Source: JAUXFK01 sp034189035 (GTDB lineage Bacteria > Desulfobacterota > UBA8473). From it: 7,128 bases of DNA. Under the pieces are notes generated by a model. The model made no database searches. It was given only the letters and a program-made list of their open reading frames with translations, and was not told the DNA's origin. The position numbers and the translations under genes are program-made. The DNA lies in NCBI GenBank assembly GCA_034189035.1, contig JAXHVA010000165.1, positions 1 through 7,128 on the forward strand, given 5' to 3'. Positions 1-6,148 of the stretch are shown piece after piece (position 1 is the stretch's first letter; the number at the start of each line of letters is the position of its first letter).

Positions 1-43
1 AGTACCTTGTTCCGTCGCGCTCCGCGCGCCAGAACAAGGTACT
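1..43. repeat. Perfect 12-bp inverted repeat with GC-rich inner stem
   Basis: AGTACCTTGTTC (1-12) is the exact reverse complement of GAACAAGGTACT (32-43). Inside it CGCGC (16-20) pairs with GCGCG (24-28) around TCC. The right arm is also the left arm of the attC-like fold at 29-122, so the two hairpins exclude each other. No T run follows, so it is not a typical intrinsic terminator. It may belong to an attC that begins upstream of the window. Confidence 0.7.
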
Positions 44-122
44 TGACCGGACACCGTGAACCACACAATCAAACTACGTTTGCTTGTGCGGCCCCCGGTG
101 CCGGTCAGCACCGCGATTATGA
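29..122 (+). other. attC-like recombination site before cassette 1
   Basis: GGTACT-T-GACCGG-A-CACCG (38-56) pairs with CGGTG-CCGGTC-AGCACC (96-112), leaving single unpaired bases T44 and A51 on one arm, which is the extrahelical-base pattern of attC bottom strands. The stem continues through CACA/TGTG (64-67, 85-88) and CAAAC/GTTTG (70-74, 78-82) to a TAC tip. The left box is poor (CCAGAAC, 29-35), and the right box reads GCG-A-TTATGAC instead of GCGTTATGAC, so A116 replaces or follows the expected G. The TTATGA at 117-122 matches the left box of the attC at 2532, which supports this as the start of cassette 1. Confidence 0.65.
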
Positions 123-136
123 CTCTCTCCATTGAT

Positions 137-142
137 AAAGGA
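137..142 (+). promoter_or_regulatory. Ribosome binding site AAAGGA for the Ham1-like gene
   Basis: AAAGGA lies 7 nt before the TTG at 150. That TTG opens the reading frame giving E-I-R-F-V-T-N, the usual N-terminal strand of the Ham1/RdgB family, so this site selects TTG 150 as the start. It is about 15 nt inside the cassette. Confidence 0.55.
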
Positions 143-149
143 TTCAAAA

Positions 150-705
150 TTGGAAATTAGATTCGTTACAAACGAATCCGCATAAGGCGGGTGAAGTAAA
201 AGCAATATTAGGTGATATTGACGTATCTATTATTCACGCGCCGCTAAATATTCATGAAATACAGATCGAGAATATTGAGGATATTGTCAGGGACAAAGTA
301 TTAAAAGCGTTCAACCAAATTGGACGGCCTATTTTTATAGAACACACAGGTCTTTATATTGACAGCTTTAAAGGCTTTCCTGGTGGTCTGACACAGGTGT
401 TCTGGGACCAACTGGAAGCTGACAAGTTTTCTGAACTGTTTGGACGCCTTGAAAATACAGCGTTAACAGCAAAAACAGTAATCGCATTTTGAAACGCAAA
501 AAAAATATATACATTCGAAGGTGCTATAGAAGGCAATATATATCCAGAGCCAAAAGGTGACCGAGCTTTTTAATGGGATTGCGTTTTCATCCCAAATGGT
601 TTTTCTGAAACATTTGCTGAGATGGGCCCAAAAAAGAACGATATTTCTATGCGAAAGTTAGCATTTGATAAGTTTCGTGATTTTCTTGTAAAGGAAGTGC
701 TGTGA
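150..705 (+). pseudogene. komB: Broken Ham1/RdgB-type (d)ITP pyrophosphatase relative (KomB-like)
   Basis: Ham1/RdgB proteins hydrolyse non-canonical purine triphosphates such as dITP. In Kongming systems the Ham1 subunit is reported to sense dITP together with the SIR2 effector. Read through its lesions this gene gives about 185 residues in family order: FVTNES-HKAGEVKAIL at the N-terminus, IHEIQIENIEDIV, PIFIEHTGLYI, GFPGG, TVIAF, a segment ending GDRAF, then WDCVFIPNGFSETFAEM and ISMRKLAF. Three lesions break it: one extra base near G180 (TNES, then HK in the next frame), TGA at 490-492 where relatives usually have Cys, and TAA at 571-573 where the FGWD glycine belongs. The acidic residue of the family's E-D-[ST]-G-L motif is His (codon 343-345), and the SHR motif reads SMR, so hydrolysis may have been lost before the gene broke. 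The stop (703-705) overlaps the next ATG by one base, so the two genes were translationally coupled. The symbol follows the Kongming naming from memory. Confidence 0.85.
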
Positions 706-1463
706 TGGATGATTTGATAAATTCTTATCGCGAAGGCAACGTCATATTATTCATCGGTGCTGGTGTCTCTAGAAATTTGGGATTACCAACATGGTCAGAA
801 CTTATTGACCATATCGCTCGAGAACTCGGGTATGAGCCTGAGATATATAAGTCATTTGGAGAGAGTCTTGCTCTTGCTGAATACTACCGAGTAAAAAAGG
901 GAAACATAGGGCCACTTAGAAGCTGGATGGACACTAATTGGCATTCAAAAGATATAGATTTGTCAAAGTCAGATATTCATAGATTGATTGCCAATTCAAA
1001 ATTCCCAATGGTTTACACCACTAATTATGATCGTTGGCTTGAGCGTTCTTATGACCACTATGGAAAAAGATACATTAAGACAGCAGGCATTTCTGATATA
1101 CCTTTGCTAAAAGATGGAGTGACGCAGGTTATCAAGTTTCATGGGGACTTTGATAATGATGAAACAATTGTACTTGATGAATCTAGTTACTATGAACGTT
1201 TAGAGTTTGAAACTCCTCTCGATATTAAATTGAGGTCTGATGTACTTGGCAAGTCTGTTCTGTTTATTGGGTATAGTTTGACGGACGTCAAATTATGGAA
1301 GTCAAACAGGGGTGGAGGTGTGCAGCCTAAATCATATGTGTTTACGCACAGGCCTAACCCAATACAAGAAGCAATTTTAGAGCAGTGGGGCATAAAAATG
1401 CTCACCTCAGACGAAGATGACCCACAAAAAGCACTACAGGAATTTTTAGAGAAGCTAAAATAA
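705..1463 (+). CDS. komC: SIR2-like NADase-type effector (KomC-like)
   Basis: A 252-residue protein with a SIR2-like fold and no other domain. Visible motifs are FIGAGVS (GAG at residues 18-20, the nucleotide-binding loop), the LPTWSELI helix, YTTNYDRWLE (TTNYD 105-109), KFHGD (144-148) and LFIGYSLTD (186-194). In defence SIR2 proteins the Asn of TTNYD and the His of FHGD (here N107 and H146) are catalytic for NAD+ hydrolysis; that this copy is active is inference. ATG 705 is chosen over GTG 702 because AAGGAAG (691-697) sits 7 nt upstream and the ATG overlaps the Ham1 stop as TGATG. Stops in the Ham1 gene would be expected to lower its translation by uncoupling. The deaminase gene follows after 59 nt. 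The set Ham1-SIR2-deaminase matches Kongming, where SIR2 drains NAD+ on dITP sensing and kills infected cells. The reading frame is intact. Confidence 0.85.
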   Translation: MDDLINSYREGNVILFIGAGVSRNLGLPTWSELIDHIARELGYEPEIYKSFGESLALAEYYRVKKGNIGPLRSWMDTNWHSKDIDLSKSDIHRLIANSKFPMVYTTNYDRWLERSYDHYGKRYIKTAGISDIPLLKDGVTQVIKFHGDFDNDETIVLDESSYYERLEFETPLDIKLRSDVLGKSVLFIGYSLTDVKLWKSNRGGGVQPKSYVFTHRPNPIQEAILEQWGIKMLTSDEDDPQKALQEFLEKLK

Positions 1464-1522
1464 AATTTCAAAATCCACTGGCACATGGTCTCAATATACA
1501 CCGGCATGAAATATAGGAATTT

Positions 1523-2506
1523 ATGGAAATGAAACAGTTGGACAAACTATTGTCATTACCTAAATCTGATCTTCATGTTCACCTCAATGGTGCCATTCCA
1601 ACCCATACCGCCAAAAAACTTCTAGCCCCAATCCGTGGGAGTCTGCCAGACTGGTTCACTCTTGATACTGACCTCCAAATTAATAGCCCCGTAAACGGTT
1701 TACAAGAATACTTTAAGCCATGGTATGCCCTTAAAAAACTTCCATATAGCCAAGATTGCCTCAATTTGATGGTTGAGTCAGCTCTAGAGGGACTAGCCAA
1801 TGACAATGTTCTCGATGTTGAGCTGCGAAATTCTCCGTTTAACATGTCAGAAATTAAAGACATTCCATTAACTAACGCTTTGCATTGGCTAATTGATTCA
1901 ATCGAAAACGCATCAGTCAAAATTGGCATTGACGCTAAACTTGTTCTCTCTCTTTCGAGGTACAACCTTGATAAAGATAAGATCATTCAGCTTGAGAAAG
2001 CAATTAGGGCAGTTAAGTCGAATGACACATTAGTCGGTGTGGATCTTAGCGGCAATGAAGACTCGCCTATTGTTCCAGAAGTTCGTAATTTTTTCATAAG
2101 ATCTAAGCATGAATTAGGTTTGAGAATAACAATACATGCGGGTGAAACTGCGAAAATAGAGAACATATTATGGGCAATTGAGGAATGTGAGGCAGACCGT
2201 ATATCACATGGTCTCGCAGCGGCTAATTCTGAAAATGTAATGAGTTTACTTATAGATAGAGATATTTGCTTAGAAATTTGCTTGTCTAGTAATTTTTTAA
2301 CTCGCTCTGTGACAGTCATTGAAAAACATCCAATTCATGTATTTATAAAACATGGTGTTCCATTTGTCCTGTGCTCAGACAATCCATGTATCAATATGTC
2401 AACCCTAATTAGTAATTATAATTTGTTTTGTGAAATCAATGGAAACATTGATTTGTTAAATACAATGTATGTGCAACAACAAAGATATTCTTTCAAATCA
2501 AATTGA
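1523..2506 (+). CDS. komA: Adenosine deaminase family protein (KomA-like)
   Basis: A 327-residue amidohydrolase of the adenosine/AMP deaminase family, full length for the group. Zinc and catalytic motifs are all present in order: SDLHVHLNG (H18, H20), GVDLSGNE (172-179), ITIHAGE (H205 metal ligand, E208 proton donor), RISHG (H229) and LCSDNP (D286 metal/water ligand). The second acidic residue of the classic DD pair is Asn287, as in some bacterial deaminases. Family chemistry is hydrolytic conversion of an adenine nucleoside or nucleotide to the inosine form. In Kongming the deaminase is reported to supply the dIMP that a phage kinase turns into the dITP messenger, and its position with SIR2 and Ham1 genes fits that role. 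The start is slightly uncertain: AGGA (1515-1518) is 4 nt from ATG 1523 and 10 nt from an in-frame ATG at 1529. It is far smaller than the RADAR deaminase RdrB. An attC left half begins 25 nt after the stop, making it the last gene of the cassette. Confidence 0.85.
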   Translation: MEMKQLDKLLSLPKSDLHVHLNGAIPTHTAKKLLAPIRGSLPDWFTLDTDLQINSPVNGLQEYFKPWYALKKLPYSQDCLNLMVESALEGLANDNVLDVELRNSPFNMSEIKDIPLTNALHWLIDSIENASVKIGIDAKLVLSLSRYNLDKDKIIQLEKAIRAVKSNDTLVGVDLSGNEDSPIVPEVRNFFIRSKHELGLRITIHAGETAKIENILWAIEECEADRISHGLAAANSENVMSLLIDRDICLEICLSSNFLTRSVTVIEKHPIHVFIKHGVPFVLCSDNPCINMSTLISNYNLFCEINGNIDLLNTMYVQQQRYSFKSN

Positions 2507-2512
2507 TTATGA

Positions 2513-2752
2513 GTGATATTAAATGTAAATATCATAACAAAAGCATGCACCAGATGGCGAGAATCGGGTTCTGAACATGTCTATGTCTATGGGCAGCCGG
2601 TTGCAGACGGTAAGAGAGTGTGGTGGTTCATACGATCCTTTCATTTCACCTTGGATGGCAAGGATGTTTCGGTTCATGTTTCAGTTTGGCCATGGTTGGC
2701 AATTCGTTCCTTCCGTCTCGTCATCGACAATCGAATTCTGTACGAGGAATGA
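2513..2752 (+). pseudogene. C-terminal remnant of an unrecognised gene
   Basis: I do not recognise the product. The open frame is 79 codons, but its first dozen residues are read from intergenic and attC sequence and look meaningless. From about residue 13 (near 2551) the translation becomes protein-like: WRESGSEHVYVYGQPVADGK, then WWFIRSFHF, LDGKDVSVHVSVWPWLAIRS and FRLVIDNRILYEE at the end, with alternating hydrophobic positions suggesting a small beta-rich fold. No ribosome binding site serves the GTG at 2513. The simplest reading is the 3' end of a small cassette gene whose start was lost when it was joined to the broken attC at 2532. A competing start at ATG 2509 gives only about 20 residues in another frame. 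It ends 80 nt before the serine hydrolase start. Confidence 0.5.
2532..2560 (+). other. Truncated attC, left half only, ending cassette 1
   Basis: TCATAAC (2532-2538) followed by AAAAGCATGCACCAGATGGC has the form of an attC left half and lies 25 nt after the deaminase stop. Its box is the exact complement of GTTATGA, matching the TTATGA that opens this cassette at 117. I could not find a complementary right half in the following 270 nt; instead, coding-like sequence begins at about 2551. A deletion appears to have removed the right half and the start of the next cassette. Confidence 0.65.
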
Positions 2753-2832
2753 TTGCTTGGAGGAGAACTCCCAACCGGCTGAAGCTGTCAGGAAATAACC
2801 TCGTGGTTCAAACAGAAAGAAGAAAATGGAAA

Positions 2833-4617
2833 ATGAATAAGGCAATCAGCATTATATTAGCGGTTCTTTCTCTTGTTGCTTTTGTTAGCCCACCTAGTGT
2901 AATTGCTCAACAAATCCTTAAAGCTACGTATCAAAATGAAGAATATGGTTTTTCCATCAAATACCCAAAGGAGTACATTAAGGAGAAACCGCAGACAAGG
3001 GAGGTCTTCCGAGCCAGATCAAAAGACAAGCTTCCACTGCTGACCATCTCTATTGCCAATATCCTAGAGGACATTACATTTGGCGATTTAAAGGACATCT
3101 ATTTAAATGCACAAAGAGGCAATGTTAAGTTTTTGTCTGAGAAGGAGACAACTCTTTCAGATGGCGTTGTCCGGGCCTTTGAGTCTGCAGTTGAATCAAA
3201 GTTTGGGGAATATGATTTAAAGACTCTAAATCTTTGGGTAAAAAACCGCAACAAGTGGCTCCTTGTCGCAGCCACCACGACACCACAACTATGGCCTCGA
3301 CACGAAGCCGAGATGAAAGAAATTATTCACTCTTTTACCGCTCCGAGCTGGAAAAATGCTCTGGAAAAGGTGCCAGTTATCCCCAAGGAACTGCTATCGA
3401 TGGAGATTCTGGAAGAAGTCTCAAAATCAAAGGTAGTCAACCAACAAGGGTATAATAAGCTAAAGCGTGAGTTTCGCTCCATGATCGAAGAGGGACTCCA
3501 CCCAGGGGCGCAACTTGCCGTCTATTATGATGGAGAGCTTGTTATTCATCTGGCAGGAGGAGTCAAAGGAACAGATGGTAAGAAAATAATGACAAGTGAC
3601 GAGTTACTAAAGTGGCATGCCATTGAAGACAAAGGGCCTGGTCATGAACCCGTTACCTTTAATACGCTCTATCAAATTCGTTCAGTAACCAAAATCATGG
3701 CTACCCTGGTCATGATGATGTTACACGACCAAGGCCGATTGGATTTTGATGATCCTGTGGCAAAATATTGGCCAGAGTTTGCCCAAAATGGTAAAAAGAA
3801 CATCACCATCGCTCACATTTTGAGTCATCGGGCAGGTATCCCGTTCTTGAGTCATAGTTTGCTCGTGGAGGCTAAGGTGCCTCGCGTGACTATTGGTGAC
3901 CGAGAAAATATTGCGAGGGCTATAGAAGAGACGACTCCCGTGTGGAAACCAGGCGTGAAAAACGGATATCATGGAATGGCCATTGGAATGGTGCCGGATG
4001 AGATCGTTGCTCGTCTGACCAGTAAATACCCTCCCATGAGTGATATTCTTAGAAAAGAGGTTTTCAAACCCTTGGGACTAAAAAACATCTATCTTGGATT
4101 GCTGCGTTCGCAATATCATCGAATGGCCAAGATGAACGTTTTGGATCCACAAACAAAGAACCGTAAGGGAGGTAGCGACTTTTTAAATTCGAGGAAGGGT
4201 ATTGCGCATGAAATGTCATGGGTAGGATGTGTTTCTACGGCTAAGGACTTTGCTAATTTCATGAACATTTTTGCATATGAAGGCACATACAAGGGTAAAA
4301 AATTTTTCTCAAAAGAAGTCCAAAAACGAGTGGGTAAACCAACAAACAAGGTAGGGGAAGTCGATGAAATCCTAATGAAACCTATTCGTTGGGGTCTGGG
4401 TTTTATTCTGGGTGATACGAAAGACCTTTACGGCAGCACCCCTCGCCCCGGCGTCATTGGTCATACTGGTGGTGGTGCCAACGTGGCATGGGCAGACCCA
4501 AAGAACAAACTCGCAGTTGCTTTTCTTTGTAATGGCATGAAGAATAGAAAATCAATGGAACGTTATCGTAGATTAGGCGATGGTGTTTATGGGGCACTCA
4601 ATCTCAATTCAAAATGA
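2833..4617 (+). CDS. Secreted serine hydrolase, class C beta-lactamase / family VIII esterase type, with N-terminal PsbP-like region
   Basis: A 594-residue exported hydrolase. Residues 1-26 form a signal peptide (MNK, hydrophobic stretch to about 18, probable cleavage near VIA-QQ). Residues about 32-170 (from ATYQNEEYGFSIKYP) resemble the PsbP/DUF1795-type domains of exported proteins; this is a pattern-level call. The catalytic domain spans about 205-590: SVTK (S284 nucleophile, K287), LSHRAGIP (330-337), NGYHG (Y379, with the Tyr-His pair typical of family VIII esterases instead of the beta-lactamase YxN) and GHTGGG (H544-T545-G546, equivalent to KTG). This favours esterase or peptidase activity over beta-lactam resistance; the substrate is unknown. 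The open frame continues upstream to 2620, but that extension has no protein-like content; ATG 2833 is preceded by a purine-rich AAGAAG and opens the signal peptide. Its stop is 4 nt before an attC left box, so it ends its cassette. At 1.8 kb it is large for cassette cargo. Confidence 0.88.
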   Translation: MNKAISIILAVLSLVAFVSPPSVIAQQILKATYQNEEYGFSIKYPKEYIKEKPQTREVFRARSKDKLPLLTISIANILEDITFGDLKDIYLNAQRGNVKFLSEKETTLSDGVVRAFESAVESKFGEYDLKTLNLWVKNRNKWLLVAATTTPQLWPRHEAEMKEIIHSFTAPSWKNALEKVPVIPKELLSMEILEEVSKSKVVNQQGYNKLKREFRSMIEEGLHPGAQLAVYYDGELVIHLAGGVKGTDGKKIMTSDELLKWHAIEDKGPGHEPVTFNTLYQIRSVTKIMATLVMMMLHDQGRLDFDDPVAKYWPEFAQNGKKNITIAHILSHRAGIPFLSHSLLVEAKVPRVTIGDRENIARAIEETTPVWKPGVKNGYHGMAIGMVPDEIVARLTSKYPPMSDILRKEVFKPLGLKNIYLGLLRSQYHRMAKMNVLDPQTKNRKGGSDFLNSRKGIAHEMSWVGCVSTAKDFANFMNIFAYEGTYKGKKFFSKEVQKRVGKPTNKVGEVDEILMKPIRWGLGFILGDTKDLYGSTPRPGVIGHTGGGANVAWADPKNKLAVAFLCNGMKNRKSMERYRRLGDGVYGALNLNSK

Positions 4618-4621
4618 AGAC

Positions 4622-4715
4622 ATCTAACCATGCTCTTTCAGTGGACATCTAAGTCGTTGTGACCGAAGAGTCAGTTCGTCAGAGTGTTCTATTGATAGAT
4701 TTTTACTAGTTAGGG
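4622..4715 (+). other. Degenerate attC between cassettes 2 and 3
   Basis: ATCTAAC (4622-4628), 8 nt, TTCAGTGGAC (4637-4646) copies the left-half layout seen at 7090 (ATCTAAC, 8 nt, TTCAGCCGAC). The right end would be GTTAGGG (4709-4715), one base off GTTRRRY, placed 9 nt before the next ATG. The arms between them pair poorly, so the site is probably damaged. The left box predicts a cassette start TTAGAT, which I do not find before the serine hydrolase. Confidence 0.5.
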
Positions 4716-4720
4716 GGGGA
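4712..4720 (+). promoter_or_regulatory. Seven-G ribosome binding site overlapping the cassette junction
   Basis: AGGGGGGGA lies 4 nt before ATG 4725 and is the only purine-rich site near it. It overlaps the right box of the attC, so the cassette end itself supplies the Shine-Dalgarno sequence. The G run is a likely slippage tract but is outside the coding region. Confidence 0.45.
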
Positions 4721-4724
4721 AACC

Positions 4725-5075
4725 ATGTACAAGAAAAGGCTATGGATTTGCGTTCTCGGTGGGGCAATTTCCGCTCTTATCTGCCTGGTGGGACGGCAGA
4801 TTTTCTTCGGTTTTCCAGAAATAACTTGAATTATTGCAGCAGCTATTGCAAATCGATTACTTCTCGGGTTTGCAATTGGAATTAGTTGTTGGGGAATTCA
4901 TTATCTGCTTCATGGAGCGGGCTTAGGATTGATCTTCTCTCTCTCCGTCTCTATTGGATTCTTATCAAGTGACCCTTTGGAATTTTGCCTATATACAAGT
5001 GCCGGCATTCTATATGGAGTACTTATTGAGTGGCTCTCGACCAATATTTTCAAAGCACCTATGAAAGCCATATAA
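4725..5075 (+). pseudogene. Small hydrophobic membrane protein, one internal stop
   Basis: Read through, the gene encodes about 115 residues of a small hypothetical inner-membrane protein type; no function is known to me. MYKKRLW gives a positive N-terminus followed by a hydrophobic segment (residues about 7-24). After the stop come a segment with LLLGFAIGISCWGIHYLL, a third with GLGLIFSLSVSIGFL and a fourth with LYTSAGILYGVLIEWL, then a basic tail ending IFKAPMKAI. A TGA at codon 35 (4827-4829) interrupts it; a single G-to-A change from TGG would explain this, and the frame and hydrophobic pattern continue unchanged afterwards. The lesion therefore looks recent. TGA ends several neighbouring genes, so recoding as Trp is unlikely. 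It is the only gene of cassette 3, and an attC left half begins 19 nt after its stop. Confidence 0.75.
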
Positions 5076-5094
5076 TTCCAAGTAGCAATACTCC

Positions 5095-5120
5095 GCCTAA
5101 TCTGTCAGTTCAGGTGACAG
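5095..5120 (+). other. Truncated attC, left half, ending cassette 3
   Basis: GCCTAAT (5095-5101), 7 nt, TTCAGGTGAC (5109-5118) follows the left-half layout of the sites at 4622 and 7090, with the last box base changed from C to T. The next gene starts only 7 nt later, so no right half exists. Its box predicts a start TTAGGC, close to the TTAGGG opening this cassette at 4710. CTGTCA (5102-5107) and TGACAG (5115-5120) form a 6-bp hairpin just before the next ribosome binding site, which could affect translation of that gene. Confidence 0.55.
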
Positions 5121-5126
5121 CCAGGG

Positions 5127-5898
5127 ATGAGCCGTTTTGGCGAGTTGTTTGAAGCTTCATTTAGCTATACAGCGAGAATGTATCCCAAAAGGATTCAAGA
5201 CAGCCATGAAAAAGGCATATGGCGATAAAGCGGAGGAGATGTCAAACAAGATTCCTTCATTCCAATATGGCTATCAACAGTGGTATTCAGAATCAAAAGT
5301 GCTGATAAAACAACTTCTCCCCGACAGGCTTTCATACTTTGTTCGTCATTATGAAAAACCGAAACCTCGAAAGGACATAACCTACGAGAACTACAGAATT
5401 GAAGATCACCTCTAGGGGCTAACTGTGACGCGCGGATGGGAAAAAGAAAAAGTTGTCCCAGATGCAGCTATTCCACATTTCCGCCAACAGCTTGCCATAC
5501 TGAAAGCCGTGGAGTCTCGATTTGAGAGTTCTCTTTTTGATATTAGACAATTGGTTCAGGCAGACATTTTCGATTCGGAGTTGGATATGGCACAGGAGCT
5601 TACGAAGAAAAACTTCACGCGAGCGGCAGGTGCCATTGCAGATGTAGTTCTGGAGAAACACCTTGCTCAAGTTTGCGACAATCACTCAATCAAGATCAAG
5701 AAGAAATCCCCTACTATTGCTGATCTCAATAATGCTCTGAAAGACGCAGGCACAATCGATATTCCTCAGTGGCGGCTCATTCAACATTTGACCGATATAC
5801 GCAATCTGTGTGATCATAATAAAGAAACCGAGCCCACATCAGAACAAGTAGATGACCTAGTTGCTGGGGTCACGAAGACAACGAAAACGCTCTACTAA
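5127..5898 (+). pseudogene. HEPN-type protein gene broken by a frameshift and an internal TAG
   Basis: ATG 5127, preceded by CAGGG, gives MSRFGELFEASF. Near 5165-5180 the reading shifts by one base into IPKGFKTAMKKAYGDKAEEM, which runs to TAG at 5413-5415. The same frame continues after that stop (GLTVTRGWEKEKVV) to the TAA at 5896-5898; CAG to TAG is the simplest change. The repaired protein is about 256 residues. The C-terminal part is helical and contains TDIRNLCDH: Arg (codon 5800) and His (codon 5815) form the R-N-x3-H motif of HEPN domains, many of which are RNases in toxin or defence systems. I recognise the family only as an uncharacterised one, so RNase activity is inference. GTG 5425, 5 nt after AGGGGC that overlaps the TAG, could restart translation and yield the 157-residue HEPN half. 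It is the only gene of cassette 4; an attC follows 18 nt after the stop. Confidence 0.75.
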
Positions 5899-5916
5899 GT
5901 TCGTCACGTATTAGCT

Positions 5917-6118
5917 GTATAACAACTGCGTGCAACCGACTCGCAGGGCGCTCCCAAATTGAGTCTGGTGTTGCAATCGGAGGTCATTCTCAGTTCACTT
6001 GGCGGCCTACACAGGGGTAGTTTTCAATTCAGTCGTTCTCTACAATTTTATCAAGGAAGGTGGCCGCCAAGGGTTAAACTGCATATACCCTGCAAGCGGC
6101 TGACGCAGAGCGTTAGAT
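5917..6118 (+). other. Complete, unusually long attC between cassettes 4 and 5
   Basis: The left box GTATAAC (5917-5923) and right box GTTAGAT (6112-6118, perfect GTTRRRY) bracket 202 nt. CTGCGT (5926-5931) pairs with ACGCAG (6103-6108), and CCG-A-CTCGCAGGG (5936-5947) pairs with CCCTGCAAGCGG (6088-6099) with bulged bases. An inner stem TTGGCGGCC (5999-6007) pairs perfectly with GGCCGCCAA (6062-6070) and extends outward through CAGTT/AACTG. The length exceeds the usual range of roughly 57 to 141 bp. This accounts for most of the 250-nt gap between the HEPN gene and the second deaminase. Confidence 0.85.
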
Positions 6119-6148
6119 AAAAAAATATAGCTTTGTAATAGGAAACGG

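Noticed and set aside
354..536. 60-codon minus-strand frame
   Set aside because: It is antisense to the clear Ham1 motifs, has no recognisable content and no ribosome binding site.
1190..2319. Three minus-strand frames of 105 to 135 codons under the SIR2 and deaminase genes
   Set aside because: They are shadows of strongly motif-supported genes on the + strand.
1523..2506. RADAR deaminase (RdrB)
   Set aside because: RdrB is much larger and is paired with the ATPase RdrA; no ATPase gene is in the window.
2577..2798. 73-codon + strand frame starting MSMSMGSR
   Set aside because: It is out of frame with the better protein-like remnant ending at 2752 and has no motif.
2620..2832. 71-codon upstream extension of the serine hydrolase frame
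   Set aside because: It overlaps the gene remnant in another frame, is not protein-like and would place the signal peptide internally.
2833..4617. A true beta-lactamase resistance gene
   Set aside because: The Tyr-His pair, HTG in place of KTG and the large N-terminal domain fit family VIII esterases or related peptidases better.
490..4829. TGA read as tryptophan, or selenocysteine, to rescue the TGA codons at 490 and 4827
   Set aside because: TGA ends the Ham1, deaminase and serine hydrolase genes, and the Ham1 gene also has a TAA and a frameshift, so decay is simpler.
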